A stretch of DNA of 64,000 nt from Novosphingobium sp. MW5 (GTDB lineage Bacteria; Pseudomonadota; Alphaproteobacteria; Sphingomonadales; Sphingomonadaceae): contig JAPCWB010000004.1 of assembly GCA_025938935.1 (NCBI GenBank), positions 1 through 64,000 of the forward strand. The letters are read 5' to 3'. This document shows, in pieces, positions 34,684 to 45,324 of the stretch; the first letter of the stretch is position 1, and each line of letters starts with the position of its first letter. The notes under the pieces are model-generated. The model had not been told where the DNA came from. It saw nothing but the letters and a program-made list of their open reading frames with translations, and ran no database searches. Position numbers and translations under genes: made by a program.

Positions 34684-35692
34684 ATGCTGGGACGCAGCCA
34701 AGACGTCGAAACCCTGCGCCTGCTCTATTCTTGTGCAGCGCAACCGCCGACATCGCCCCCCTTGGGGCGCGTTTCTTGACGCGCTCATCGCCCTGACCCG
34801 GGCACAGGCCGCCCATCTGCGGATCGCGGCGGGCAGCGACACGCTGACCTACAGCACCGACCCCGCCGCCACTCTGCCGCCGCTTGAGGGGCTGCGCACG
34901 GGCCGGGTCTATGGTCAGGGCGAGATCGCGGGGGCAACCACACCCTGCGCGCCCTGCGCGTATCGCCGCGCGGGGACATGCAGGCGTGGCTGGTCATCAC
35001 CACAACCCGGCCCGAGTTTGACGCGATTGACGGCGTCAAGCTCAGCAATCTCGCGCCCCATCTCGCTCAGGCGGTTGAGACATGGCTGGCGCTGGCGGGC
35101 GAACGCGCCCGTGCCCAGCAAAGCGCCCGCGCCGCGCAGGATCTTGGCGCGGGCTGGCTCTGGCTCGACGCCACCGCCCGCGTCAGCGCCAGCGGCGACG
35201 GCGCGCGCGCGCTGATCGCCGCCACCCCTGCGCTGCGCCTGACGCTCGACAACCGGCTCGACTTTCGCGACGCCACGCTCGCCCGTGATCTGCGCCGCAG
35301 GATCGACCGGGCGCTGCTCCCGGGGGCCGACCCGCAGATCCTGACACTGGAACGATCCCCGCTGTTGCAACTGTCGCTGCTCCCCGGCCTTGCGCCCCGC
35401 GCGCCGGGGCTCGAGCCGACCCTGCGCGCGCTGTTGCGACGGGCCCCCAGCGCCCGACACCTTGCACAGCCTGCCTTGGGCGCAGCGTTCGACCTCAAAC
35501 CCAGCGAAACACGGCTGGCGGCCCTGCTCTGCGACGGGCTGTCACTGGCGGAATGCGCCGCACACCTCGGCTGGACCATCGAGACCACACGCAGCTGCTC
35601 GAAGTCGCTCTTCGCCCGCACCGGCACCCGCAGCCAAAGCGATCTGATCCGACCAGATCCTCACCAGCGCCGTCTGGTTCAGCCCGGACTGA
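34684..35692 (+). CDS. LuxR-type helix-turn-helix transcriptional regulator
   Basis: [20 protein letters not shown] opens an N-terminal region of about 260 residues without a recognised sensor motif ([40 protein letters not shown]). The C-terminal HTH reads [40 protein letters not shown] and [17 protein letters not shown], the LuxR/GerE fold (LTxxExxVLxLLxxG ... VKxHLxxIFxKTGxxxR). The stop at 35690-35692 is reached after an indel near 35655; another lies near 34970. Divergent from cysD, which it may control, though no operator is identified. Confidence 0.8.
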
Positions 35693-35854
35693 CCGCCGCC
35701 GATCGCGCCTTGCGTGCACCGCAGCCTCTACACCTTGGCGCTCAAACATGCGAGGAACAGCTGGCCGTCGCCCGTCGACATCGCCCGGCATCCCGGGTGT
35801 GACGTCAAACGCAGGCCCTGCCCGGGCCTCCGTTCTCGCTGTAAGGATTGAGAC

Positions 35855-36829
35855 ATGGCTTTGAACACGATTGTTTCGGTTGATACCGCTGCCGTCGCGC
35901 GGCGCGTGCTTCAGGTCGAAGCCGAGGCCCTGATGGCCCTCTCGACCGACCTGCCTGCGGACCTGCCTGCCGCTGTGCAACTGATCCTGGACCGTACCGG
36001 CCGGGTGATCGTGTCGGGGATGGGCAAATCCGGCCATATCGGCCGCAAGATCGCCGCCACGCTTGCCTCGACCGGAACGCCGTCCTTCTTTGTCCACCCC
36101 GCCGAAGCCAGCCACGGCGATCTGGGCATGGTGACGCCGCAGGACACCTGCATCCTGATCTCGAACTCGGGCGAGACCTCGGAACTGGGCGATATCATCG
36201 CCCATTGCGTCCGCTTCAGCATCCCGATTGTTGGCATCTCAAAGCGCGACGACAGCTCGCTGATGCGCACCGCCACCTGCAAGCTGACCCTGCCCGACCT
36301 GCCCGAGGCCTGCTCGATCGGCATGGCCCCCACGACCTCGACCACACTGACGCTGGCCTTGGGCGATGCGCTCGCCGTTGCCCTGATGGAGGCCCGCGCC
36401 TTCAAGCCTGAACATTTCCGCACCTATCATCCCGGTGGCAAACTGGGTGCCCGGCTGGCCAAGGCCGCGCAGCTGATGCACGGTGCAGACAGCCTGCCGC
36501 TGGTGAGCACCACCCAACCGATGACCGAAGTGATCCTGACCATGACGTCACGCGGGTTTGGCGTGGCCGGGGTTGTCGATGCCGCCGGCGCGCTGACCGG
36601 CGTGATCACCGATGGCGACCTGCGGCGCAACATGGACGGGCTGATGGGGCGCACGGCGCAAACCGTGGCCACCCGCAATCCGATCACAGTGCGCCCCGAG
36701 ACGCTGGCAGCCGAGGCGCTGGCGGTGATGAACGCACACAAGATCACTGCGCTTTTTGTCACCGACGTGACAGGCACCCCGCTGGGCATCCTGCATCTGC
36801 ACGACTGCCTGCGCGCCGGGGTCGTCTAG
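35855..36829 (+). CDS. kdsD: Arabinose-5-phosphate isomerase (KdsD/KpsF)
   Basis: Intact, 324 residues. SIS domain: GRVIVSGMGKSGHIGRKIAA, FVHPAEASHGDLGMVTPQDT, CILISNSGETSELGDII and GMAPTTSTTLTLALGDALAV; then two CBS domains with VVDAAGALTGVITDGDLRRN and ALFVTDVTGTPLGILHLHDC. It converts ribulose-5-phosphate to arabinose-5-phosphate for KDO of LPS or capsule. First fully intact gene of the window reading left to right; it precedes the rhamnose genes in the same direction. ATG preceded by GTAAGGA. Confidence 0.96.
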   Translation: MALNTIVSVDTAAVARRVLQVEAEALMALSTDLPADLPAAVQLILDRTGRVIVSGMGKSGHIGRKIAATLASTGTPSFFVHPAEASHGDLGMVTPQDTCILISNSGETSELGDIIAHCVRFSIPIVGISKRDDSSLMRTATCKLTLPDLPEACSIGMAPTTSTTLTLALGDALAVALMEARAFKPEHFRTYHPGGKLGARLAKAAQLMHGADSLPLVSTTQPMTEVILTMTSRGFGVAGVVDAAGALTGVITDGDLRRNMDGLMGRTAQTVATRNPITVRPETLAAEALAVMNAHKITALFVTDVTGTPLGILHLHDCLRAGVV

Positions 36830-36908
36830 CGCCAACCGATCACCATCGCGCCTTGTTCACACGCGTGCTCTCGCGGTAAACCGAAACGACCAAGCCAAAG
36901 GCCTCTCG

Positions 36909-37472
36909 ATGCAGATTGAAGAAACCGCGCTTCCCGGCGTCCTCATCCTGACCCCGCGCCGCTTTGGCGATGCCCGCGGCTGGTTCAGCGAAAGCTGGAA
37001 CCGCAAGACGCTGCGCGCCGCCGGGCTGGATCTGCCAGAGTTCGTGCAGGACAATCATTCGCTGAGCGCCCGCATCGGCACGCTGCGTGGCCTGCACTAT
37101 CAATCGCCGCCGCATGCTCAGGGCAAGCTGGTCCGCTGCGGGCGCGGGCGGTTGCTGGACGTTGCCGTGGACGTGCGCCGCGGCTCGCCGACCTACGGGC
37201 ACTCGGTGAGCGAAGAATTAAGCGCCGAGAATGGTCGCCAGCTGTGGATCCCTGCAGGCTTTCTGCACGGTTTTGTCACGCGCGAACCTGACACCGAGAT
37301 CATCTACAAATGCACCGACCATTACGCACCCGAGTGCGACGGCGCCGTGCATTTTGCGTCTGTGGGTGTGGAATGGGGCGTTGAAATGTCAGATATTCAA
37401 TTGTCTGACAAAGATAAAGCCGCCCCCGCCCTCGCTGACTGGACCTCACCCTTCACCTGGGAGCCCGCATGA
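36909..37472 (+). CDS. rfbC: dTDP-4-dehydrorhamnose 3,5-epimerase
   Basis: Intact, 187 residues. RmlC cupin features: [33 protein letters not shown] with the catalytic histidine region, [40 protein letters not shown] and [14 protein letters not shown]. Third step enzyme of dTDP-L-rhamnose synthesis. Its TGA overlaps the rfbB ATG (37469-37472), so the two are translationally coupled. Confidence 0.97.
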   Translation: MQIEETALPGVLILTPRRFGDARGWFSESWNRKTLRAAGLDLPEFVQDNHSLSARIGTLRGLHYQSPPHAQGKLVRCGRGRLLDVAVDVRRGSPTYGHSVSEELSAENGRQLWIPAGFLHGFVTREPDTEIIYKCTDHYAPECDGAVHFASVGVEWGVEMSDIQLSDKDKAAPALADWTSPFTWEPA

Positions 37473-38506
37473 AACTGCTTGTAACCGGGGGGGCGGGCTT
37501 TATCGGCTCGGCTGTTGTTCGGCGGGCAATTGCCCAGGGCCACGGGGTGGTCAATGTCGATTGTCTGACCTATGCAGCCTGCCTGGAAAACGTCGCCAGC
37601 GTCGATCAGAACCCTGCGTATTCGTTTGAAAAGGCAAACATATGTGACGCCGAAGCGCTCACGGATATTTTCCAGCGCCACCGTCCTGATGCCGTGATGC
37701 ACCTTGCTGCCGAAAGCCATGTAGACCGATCCATCGACGGCCCCGGCGCGTTTATCGACACCAATGTGACGGGCACCTACACCCTGCTGCAAGCGGCTCG
37801 GGCCTATTGGCAGGAAAGTGGAAAGTCAGACAATTTCCGTTTCCACCATATCTCCACGGATGAAGTCTTCGGCTCGCTCGGGCCGACGGGGATGTTCACC
37901 GAAACCACCCCTTACGACCCGCGCAGCCCCTATTCCGCATCGAAAGCCGCCAGTGACCATCTGGTCCGCGCCTGGGGTGAGACCTATGGCCTGCCGGTCG
38001 TGCTGACCAATTGCTCGAACAACTACGGCCCCTATCACTTCCCCGAAAAGCTGATCCCCGTGGTGATCCTGAACGCCATCGCCGGGTTGCCGATCCCGGT
38101 CTATGGCGCCGGAGAGAACGTGCGGGACTGGCTTTATGTCGAGGATCACGCCGACGCGCTGCTGCTGGTTCTGCAACAGGGCAAGACCGGGCGCAGCTAT
38201 AACATCGGCGGCGAGAACGAGGCGCGCAACATCGACATCGTGCGCCTGATCTGCGCCCTGCTCGACGAGATGCGCCCCGCCGCGCAGCCCTATGCCGAGC
38301 AGATCACCTTTGTTACCGACGGGCCGGGCCATGACCTGCGCTATGCCATCGACCCGTCGCGCATCCGCGACGAGCTGGGCTGGCGCCCGTCCGTCACGCT
38401 GGAAGAAGGGCTGCGCCGGACCGTGCGCTGGTATCTCGACAACGACGCGTGGTGGCGGCCGCTGCAGGCCCGGCAAGGGGTCGGCAAGCGGCTGGGCACA
38501 GCGTAA
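37469..38506 (+). CDS. rfbB: dTDP-glucose 4,6-dehydratase
   Basis: Intact, 345 residues. [20 protein letters not shown] binds [35 protein letters not shown] (catalytic TDE) and [20 protein letters not shown] (YxxxK) complete the active site; [20 protein letters not shown] is family-specific. It dehydrates dTDP-glucose to the 4-keto-6-deoxy sugar. Confidence 0.98.
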   Translation: MKLLVTGGAGFIGSAVVRRAIAQGHGVVNVDCLTYAACLENVASVDQNPAYSFEKANICDAEALTDIFQRHRPDAVMHLAAESHVDRSIDGPGAFIDTNVTGTYTLLQAARAYWQESGKSDNFRFHHISTDEVFGSLGPTGMFTETTPYDPRSPYSASKAASDHLVRAWGETYGLPVVLTNCSNNYGPYHFPEKLIPVVILNAIAGLPIPVYGAGENVRDWLYVEDHADALLLVLQQGKTGRSYNIGGENEARNIDIVRLICALLDEMRPAAQPYAEQITFVTDGPGHDLRYAIDPSRIRDELGWRPSVTLEEGLRRTVRWYLDNDAWWRPLQARQGVGKRLGTA

Positions 38507-38585
38507 CGCCGCCCTGTCGCCCCGCCCCGGCCTCAGCGCCGCCGCTTTCGCGCGCGACGCTCAGAACAGCAAGAAAGGTCATACG

Positions 38586-39435
38586 ATGCGCATCCTTGTT
38601 TTCGGCGAAACCGGTCAGGTCGCGCGGGCGCTCGCCCCGCTGCTGCCCAAGGACGCGGTCTGCCTGAACCGGGCGCAGGCCGATCTGCTGGACCCCTGCC
38701 GCCTGCGCCGCCGCGATCCATAGCCACGCCCCGGATGTGGTGATCAACGCCGCCGCCTGGACCGCCGTGGACAAAGCGGAGGGTGAAGAGACCGACGCGC
38801 TGACCGTCAACGCGCTTGCCCCCGGCGCGATGGCGGCGGCCTGTGCATCGCGCGGCATCCCCTTTCTCCACGTCTCGACCGACTATGTCTTTGACGGCTC
38901 GGGCGATGCGCCCTGGCAGACGGACGCCCCCACCGCCCCACTCAACGCCTATGGCCGCACCAAACTGGCCGGCGAACAGGCGATCCGCGCCGCCGGAGGC
39001 CGCGCGGCGATCCTGCGCACCTCGTGGGTGTTCTCGACCCATGGCGCGAATTTCCTCAAGACCATGCTGCGCCTGTCAGAAACCCGCGACGCACTCAGCA
39101 TTGTCGATGACCAGATCGGCGGCCCCACCCCGGCCGAGGCCATCGCGCGCGCGCTGATCACCATGGCCGAAGCCCTGTTCAACGGCCATCCCGGCGGCAC
39201 ATGGCATATCGCCGGCACGCCCTTCGTCAGTTGGGCCGATTTCGCGCGCGAAATCTTCGCCGCCGCAGACCGCAGCGTGACCGTGACCGGCATTCCCACC
39301 GCCGACTACCCAACCCCGGCGCCGCGCCCGCTGAACTCGCGGCTCGACGGCACCACACTTTTGCGCGACTTTGGCCTGCCCCAGCCCGACTGGAAGGCCC
39401 AGACCCGTGCCGATGTCAGGAGATTGATCCCATGA
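38586..39435 (+). CDS. rfbD: dTDP-4-dehydrorhamnose reductase
   Basis: [20 protein letters not shown] is the NADPH-binding start; after one indel near 38705 come [60 protein letters not shown] (YxxxK) and [20 protein letters not shown]. Reduces the last intermediate to dTDP-L-rhamnose. About 282 residues. Its stop overlaps the rfbA ATG (39432-39435). Confidence 0.96.
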
Positions 39436-40338
39436 CCGCCGCAACGCCCCGTCAACGCAAGGGCATCATTCTGGCCGGAGGATCGGGCACCCGCCTGTTT
39501 CCGATCACCATCGGTGTCTCCAAACAGCTGATGCCGATCTACGACAAGCCGATGATCTACTACCCGCTGTCGGTGCTGATGCTGGCCGGGATCCGCGAGA
39601 TCGCGGTGATCACCACCCCGCATGATCAAGAGCAGTTCCAGCGCGCGCTTGGGGATGGGTCACGCTGGGGCCTCAGCTTTACCTATATCGTGCAGCCCTC
39701 GCCCGATGGTCTGGCGCAGGCCTTCATTCTGGCCGAAGAGTTCCTCGATGGCGCCCCGTCGGTCATGGTGCTGGGCGACAACATCTTTTTCGGCCACGGC
39801 CTGCCCGGAGTGCTGGCCGCAGCCAACGCGCGCCCCAGCGGCGGCACGGTGTTTGGCTACCGCGTCTCTGACCCCGAGCGTTATGGCGTCGTCGGGATGG
39901 ATGACACCGGGCGCGTCACGCAGATCGTTGAAAAGCCGACCGTCCCACCGTCGAACTATGCCGTCACAGGCCTGTATTTCCTTGACGACACCGCGTCTGA
40001 GCGTGCCCGCGCGATCAAACCCTCTCCCGCGCGGCGAGGTCGAGATCGTGGACCTGCTGCAAACCTATCTCGACGAGGGCGCGCTGGATGTGCAGCGCAT
40101 GGGCCGGGGCTACGCCTGGCTGGACACCGGCACGCATGGCAGCCTGCTGGACGCGGGAAATTTCGTGCGCACGCTGCAGGCCCGGCAGGGCTTGCAAACC
40201 GGCTGCCCCGAGGAAATCGCCTTCCAGCAGGGCTGGATCAGCGCCGAAGACCTTCAGATCATCGCCCGGCCCTTGGCAAAGAACGAATACGGCAAATACC
40301 TGCTGAACCTGATCGCCGAAGGCCGCGCCTGGGACTGA
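39432..40338 (+). CDS. rfbA: Glucose-1-phosphate thymidylyltransferase
   Basis: [20 protein letters not shown] and [20 protein letters not shown] are the nucleotidyltransferase signature; [36 protein letters not shown] and, after an indel near 40020, [20 protein letters not shown] follow, ending [18 protein letters not shown]. It starts dTDP-rhamnose synthesis from glucose-1-phosphate. About 302 residues. Confidence 0.97.
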
Positions 40339-40402
40339 TGCAGGCTGTTGGCGCGGACGGGGCGCCGGTCTATCGTCGCCCCATGAAAGCAGGAGCGCGG
40401 GC

Positions 40403-41286
40403 ATGAGCTGGCTGGGCGTAGACATGGGCGGCACGGCGACGCGCTGGGTCCGCTGCGATGTGTCCGGTGCGGTGCTTGGCCACGGCAAGGCGTCGGGCGC
40501 GAACGGGATGGTGTTTGATCCCGCAGAGCGTGCCGCCTTTGACGCGGCCCTGACCGGCATCCGGGCCGCCACCGGCCCCTTGTCGGGGGCGTATCTGGGC
40601 GTCACCGGCGCGGGATTTACCAAGGATCCCGCCCTCTTGCACGCAGCGGCGCAGGCGCTGGACCTTACCCCGGATCGCGTGCGCGTGGTCAATGACATGG
40701 TGCTCGCCTGGCACGCCGTCTGGCCGCAGGGCGGCGGGCATGTGGTGACGGCGGGCACAGGATCGGTCGGCTTTTCCTTGGCGCGGGGAACGACCACGCT
40801 GGTCGGCGGACGCGGCATGTTGCTCGACGATGCAGGCTCGGGCGCTTGGATTGACTTGCAAGCCGTGCGCGCCCTCTGGCGGCTGGTTGAGGATTACGGC
40901 AAGCCGCAGGGTGCCGAGACCCTCGCCCGGCTGGTGTTTGACGCGATGGGCGGCAGCGACTGGGAAGACACGCGCCGCTATATCTATGGCCATCACCGCC
41001 GAGGCATCGCCGCCCTCGCCCGCCCGGTGGCACAGGCCGCCGCACAAGGCGACCCGCTGGCGCTGGACCTGCTGACCCGCGCAGGCGATGAGATCGCGCG
41101 CCTTTGCCGCACCATCGTCGCCCATGCAGGCCCCGGGCCGGTCGCGCGGTCTTTGGTGGCATCATCGCGCTGCACCCGAGCATTCGCGCGGCGATAGAAG
41201 CAGGCACAGCCGGTTTGACCCTCAGCTTCCCCCACCCCGACGCGGCGCTCACCGCTGCCGCCCTCGCCCGATCGGAGATCGCATGA
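40403..41286 (+). CDS. BadF/BadG-type sugar kinase (probable N-acetylglucosamine kinase)
   Basis: [20 protein letters not shown] holds the phosphate-1 loop of the ASKHA fold; [33 protein letters not shown] (phosphate-2) and [20 protein letters not shown] match the BadF/BadG/BcrA/BcrD group that includes N-acetylglucosamine kinases. An indel near 41150 moves the end ([17 protein letters not shown]) to another frame. Its stop overlaps murQ (ATGA, 41283-41286), so it most likely phosphorylates amino sugars in peptidoglycan recycling. Confidence 0.8.
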
Positions 41287-42161
41287 GCAACACCGAACAC
41301 GCCGCCGCCCGCTTCGCCGGGATCGAGGACTGGCCGACCGCCGACCTCGCCAGCGCCCTGCTGGAAACCCAGCTTGCCGCCGTTTCCGCCGCTACCAGCG
41401 CACAGGCAGCCCTCGCGCAAGCCATTGACGCTGCTGCCGAACGCCTCGCCCAAGGCGGGCGGCTGATCTATCTGGGGGCTGGCACGTCGGGCCGTCTGGC
41501 GGTTCTTGACGCCGCCGAACTGCCGCCCACCTTCAACTGGCCCGCCGAGCGCGCCATCGCGCTGATGGCGGGCGGTCCCAGTGCCGTGGTGAACGCCGTC
41601 GAAGGGGCCGAGGACAGCGTGACCGAGGCCCCTGCCGCGCTCAAAGCCCTCACGCTCACCGCTTTGGATGTCGTCATCGGCGTCGCCGCCTCGGGACGCA
41701 CGCCCTATGTCCGCGCGGGCCTTGCCGCTGCCAAGGCCATCGGCGCGCTGACCCTCAGCGTCACCAACGCCCCCGAAGCGCCGCTGGCCGCCGAGGCCGA
41801 CATCGCCCTGACCGCCGCCACCGGGGCCGAGATCATCGCAGGCTCGACCCGCATGAAAGCGGGCACCGCGCAGAAGGTCTTGCTGAACTGCCTGAGCACC
41901 GGGATCATGATCCGGCTCGGTTACGTTTATCGCGGCCGCATGGTCGAGATGCGCCCAACCAACGTCAAACTCCACGCCCGCGCTGTCGCCATGATTGCCG
42001 ACCTGACCGGCGAAAACACCGAGGCCGCCGAAAAGGCATTGCAAGCCGGGGGCGACATCAAGACCGCCGTGGCGATGCTGCTGCTGACCCTCGACGCCAA
42101 GGCGGCGACAGCCCGCCTGACAGCCACCGGCGGAAAGCTTTCGGCCGCGCTCAAGGACTGA
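41283..42161 (+). CDS. murQ: N-acetylmuramic acid 6-phosphate etherase
   Basis: Intact, 292 residues from the ATG overlapping the kinase stop. SIS-domain etherase with GGRLIYLGAGTSGRLAVLDA, PPTFNWP, VVIGVAASGRTPYVRAGLAA and GAEIIAGSTRMKAGTAQKVL, NCLSTGIMIRLGYVYRGRMV. It cleaves the lactyl ether of MurNAc-6-phosphate to GlcNAc-6-phosphate. With the kinase it makes a two-gene recycling unit immediately after the rhamnose operon. Confidence 0.97.
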   Translation: MSNTEHAAARFAGIEDWPTADLASALLETQLAAVSAATSAQAALAQAIDAAAERLAQGGRLIYLGAGTSGRLAVLDAAELPPTFNWPAERAIALMAGGPSAVVNAVEGAEDSVTEAPAALKALTLTALDVVIGVAASGRTPYVRAGLAAAKAIGALTLSVTNAPEAPLAAEADIALTAATGAEIIAGSTRMKAGTAQKVLLNCLSTGIMIRLGYVYRGRMVEMRPTNVKLHARAVAMIADLTGENTEAAEKALQAGGDIKTAVAMLLLTLDAKAATARLTATGGKLSAALKD

Positions 42162-42196
42162 GCGCGGCCGATCAAACCGTTCAAAAGGCAGGAAGA

Positions 42197-44033
42197 TTAG
42201 TCTTCCATCGCCTCCAGTTCGTCGATGAAGCCCGAGATCATGCTCAACCCCTTGTCCCAGAACGCAGGGTCCGAGGCGTCCAGACCAAAGGGCGCCAGCA
42301 GCTCCTTGTGGTGCATCGACCCGCCCGCCGAGAGCATGGCGAAATACTTGTCCTGAAACCCTTCGGGCGCGTCGCGGTAGGCGGCATAAAGCGCGTTTAC
42401 CAAGCCGTCGCCAAAGGCATAGGCATAGACGTAGAACGGCGAGTGCACGAAATGCGGGACGTAGGACCAGAAGGTCTCGTAGCCCTCCATGAAGTTGAAC
42501 ACCGGCCCCAGACTTTCGGCCTGCACCGACATCCACAGCAGGTTGATATCATCGGGCGTCAGCTCACCCTCGCGCCGCGCGGCGTGCAGCTTGCACTCGA
42601 AATCATAGAACGCGATCTGGCGCACGACGGTGTTGATCATGTCCTCGACCTTGCCGGCCAGCAGCGTCTTGCGCTCGGCCGTGGTGGTCGCCTTGGACAG
42701 CAGCCGCTGGAAGGTCAGCATCTCACCGAACACCGAGGCCGTCTCGGCCAGCGTCAGCGGGGTCGAGCTGAGCAACTCGCCCTGCCCGGCCGCCAGTCGC
42801 TGGTGCACGCCATGGCCCAGCTCATGCGCCAGCGTCATGACGTCGCGCGGCTTGCCCAAGTAATTCAGCATCACGTAGGGGTGCACCGTGGTCACGGTGG
42901 GATGCGCGAAAGCGCCAGGTGCCTTGCCCGGCTTGACGCCCGCGTCGATCCAGCCGTCGGTGAAGAACGGCCTGGCCAGCTCGGCCATGCGCGGGTCGAA
43001 CTCGGCATAGGCCGACAGCACGGTTTCCTGCGCCTCGGACCAGGTGACCAGGCGCGTTGTCTCCATCGGCAGGGGGGCGTTGCGATCCCAGACCTGCAGC
43101 TCATCCAGACCCAACCATTTGGCTTTCAACGCATAATAGCGGTGCGACAGGCGTGGGTAGGCGGCAACCACGGCATCGCGCAGGGCCTGCACGACCTCGG
43201 GCTCGACATGGTTGGACAAGTGCCGACCGTGTTGCGGCGTCGGCATCTTGCGCCAGCGGTCGCTGATCTCCTTTTCCTTGGCCAGCGTGTTGTGCACGCG
43301 GGCAAAGAGCCGGATGTTGGCCTGAAACACTGCGGCCAGCGCATGCGCTGCGGCCTCGCGCCGGTCGCGCGACGGGTCGGTCAGCAGGTTCAGCGTCGAT
43401 TCCAGCGGCAGCGGGTCTTCCTCGCCCGGCACCTCGAACGACAGGCTCGCCATCGTCTCGTCGAACAGCCGGTTCCACGCCGCAGCCCCCACGGTCGACT
43501 GATCGTGCAGGAATTTCTCCAGCTCGTCCGACAGCTGGTGCGGGCGCATGGCGCGCATCCGCTCGATCACCGGGCGGTAGCGGTTCAGCTCGTCATTGGC
43601 CGACAGCATCGACTCCATGGCCGCGTCGTCAAGGCGGTTCAGCTCCAGCGAGAAGAACACCAAAGGCGTGGTGGCCACCGTTACGCGGTCCTGCGCGTCG
43701 GCCATGAACTTGGCGCGGCTGGAATCGGTGGTCATCTGGTAATAGCGCAGGCCTGCGTAGCTCATCAGGCGGCCCGCGGTGATGTCGATCGCCTCGTAGT
43801 CGCGGATGCGAGGCCAGAAGCCCGCTGCCATCAAGCGCCGCCAGCTTGCCCTCATAGGCGCTGGCGAAGGCGGCACAGGCGCTGTCGAGCCAGTCAAAAT
43901 CGCGGGTGATCTCCACGCAATCCTCAGACGGATACAGATCGCTCAGATCCCATTCCGGCAGATTGCCCAAGCCCTTGCCCGATGCGTTGATGTCAAAGCG
44001 GCGGAGGTCGGTCAATGCAGGCAGTCGGAACAT
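42197..44033 (-). CDS. pepF: Oligoendopeptidase F family (M3) metallopeptidase
   Basis: MFRLPALTDLRRFDINASGK begins the gene; after one indel near 43830 the rest is open to the stop. The zinc motif is in MTLAHELGHGVHQRLA (HExGH), with the downstream glutamate in LTLAETASVFGEMLTFQRLL and the substrate tyrosines in FVHSPFYVYAYAFGDGLVNA. About 610 residues. Cytoplasmic peptidase degrading short peptides. Convergent with murQ, 35 bases apart, with no obvious terminator between. Confidence 0.93.
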
Positions 44034-44111
44034 GGGTCACCTTTTCTTGTGTCGGACAGGATGTAATCACACCAGCCCGGCGGTGCAAGTTGCCCCCCAA
44101 GCCAATGAAAA

Positions 44112-44134
44112 CGCCCGGTCCTGAGGACCGGGCG
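44112..44134 (-). terminator. Terminator of bmt
   Basis: CGCCCGGTCC (44112-44121) and GGACCGGGCG (44125-44134) pair perfectly around TGA; the minus strand continues TTTTCATTGG. Located nine bases after the bmt stop. Confidence 0.8.
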
Positions 44135-44142
44135 CAAAACTC

Positions 44143-45186
44143 TCAGCTGGCAGGACGCCGACGACCGCGACGCTCGCGCCCGTGGTTGTGCGAGGGATCG
44201 CCGCAGCCCGCCTCGGTCCCGTCCGAGGCCGACGACAGCGGCCCCAGCGCTGCCGTGATCTGCTCCAGCGTCGGACGCTCGCCCATCGGACGGGTGTCCA
44301 GCGCTTCGCGCATGGCACGCAAATGCTCGGGCATCGTGCCGCAGCAGCCGCCGATGATCTTCGCCCCGGCGTCGCGGGCCAGCATCGCATAGTCGGCCAT
44401 CAGCGCGGGCGTGCCGTCATACTGGATCGCGCCATCAACGTATTTCGGGATACCGGCGTTGCCCTTGGCGATCACTGGCAGTTCAGGCCCCTGCGCCATG
44501 AAGCCCAGAATGGTGCGCATCAGATCCGATGCCCCGACCCCGCAATTCGCCCCGAAGGCGACCGGCGCATGCTTCAGCTTGCCGACCAGCTTGACGAAAT
44601 CGGCCGAGGTCACGCCCATCATCGAGCGCCCCGCCGTGTCAAAGCTCATCGTCCCGGCCCAGGGCATGCCCGCCAGCGCGCAGGCCTCGGCAGCGGCGCG
44701 GTATTCCTCGGGCGCCGAGATCGTCTCGACCCAGAGCACATCCGCCCCGCCCTCTTTCAGGCCCTCGGCCTGTTCATGGAACATCTCGACCGCCAGCGCA
44801 TGGGTCAGCGCGCCGATCGGCTCGAAAATCTCGCCCGTCGGGCCCATCGACCCGGCGACCAGCACCTTGCGGCCCGCCTTGTCGGCGACCGCGCGGCCAA
44901 TCTCGGCCCCGATGCGGTTCAATTCGCGCACGCGGCCTTGCGCTTCGTGCAGCTTCAGCCGGCTGGCGTTGCCGCCGAACGTGTTGGTCAGGAACAGATC
45001 CGACCCCGCCTCGACCGCATCGGCGTACAGCCTGGTGATCCGGTCCGGGTGATCGACGTTCCAGAACTCGGGCGCATCGCCCGAGGACAGCCCCATGTTG
45101 AACAGGTTCGTGCCCGTGGCCCCATCGGCCAACAGCACACCGCGTTCGGCCAGAAGAAGGCTCAGAGGATCGGACGGGGTCGTCAT
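44143..45186 (-). CDS. bmt: Betaine--homocysteine S-methyltransferase
   Basis: Intact, 347 residues. MTTPSDPLSLLLAERGVLLA, ADGATGTNLFNMGL and FLTNTFGGNASRLKLHEAQG open the homocysteine methyltransferase barrel. The zinc cysteines lie in VAFGANCGVGASDLMRT and AKIIGGCCGTMPEHLRAM. No cobalamin-binding domain, so it is the betaine (BHMT/Bmt) type: transfers a methyl group from betaine to homocysteine to give methionine, linking glycine-betaine catabolism to methionine. The GC-rich arginine tail is usual in Rhodobacterales copies. Confidence 0.93.
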   Translation of the reverse strand: MTTPSDPLSLLLAERGVLLADGATGTNLFNMGLSSGDAPEFWNVDHPDRITRLYADAVEAGSDLFLTNTFGGNASRLKLHEAQGRVRELNRIGAEIGRAVADKAGRKVLVAGSMGPTGEIFEPIGALTHALAVEMFHEQAEGLKEGGADVLWVETISAPEEYRAAAEACALAGMPWAGTMSFDTAGRSMMGVTSADFVKLVGKLKHAPVAFGANCGVGASDLMRTILGFMAQGPELPVIAKGNAGIPKYVDGAIQYDGTPALMADYAMLARDAGAKIIGGCCGTMPEHLRAMREALDTRPMGERPTLEQITAALGPLSSASDGTEAGCGDPSHNHGRERRGRRRPAS

Positions 45187-45203
45187 GGGGGAAACCTCGG
45201 TAA

Positions 45204-45233
45204 ATGCAAAACGCGCCGCAAAGCGCGGCGCGT
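45204..45233 (-). promoter_or_regulatory. Terminator-like hairpin in the bmt leader
   Basis: ACGCGCCGC (45211-45219) and GCGGCGCGT (45225-45233) form a perfect 9-base-pair stem; reading toward bmt it is followed by TTTTGCATTTACC. It ends only about 24 bases before the bmt ATG, leaving no room for a promoter, so it looks like either the end of the upstream zeta-subunit transcript with read-through or a leader attenuator. Confidence 0.45.
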
Positions 45234-45324
45234 CGATCTTTTCGCATATCCCGGGGCGCGGCGCAAATGCAGCCCGCTCATCAAGGTTATGCAGCCAGTA
45301 ACAAAGCGGCTAGCAAAGGGGCGT

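Noticed and set aside
42308..43909. A 533-codon plus-strand open frame antisense to pepF
   Set aside because: Complementary to an oligopeptidase with an intact HELGH motif; no independent evidence of coding.
45187..45324. Possible SAM- or SAH-type riboswitch in the bmt leader
   Set aside because: The leader lacks the pairing and conserved bases of SAM-II, SAM-V or SAH aptamers that I could recall; only a simple hairpin is supported.
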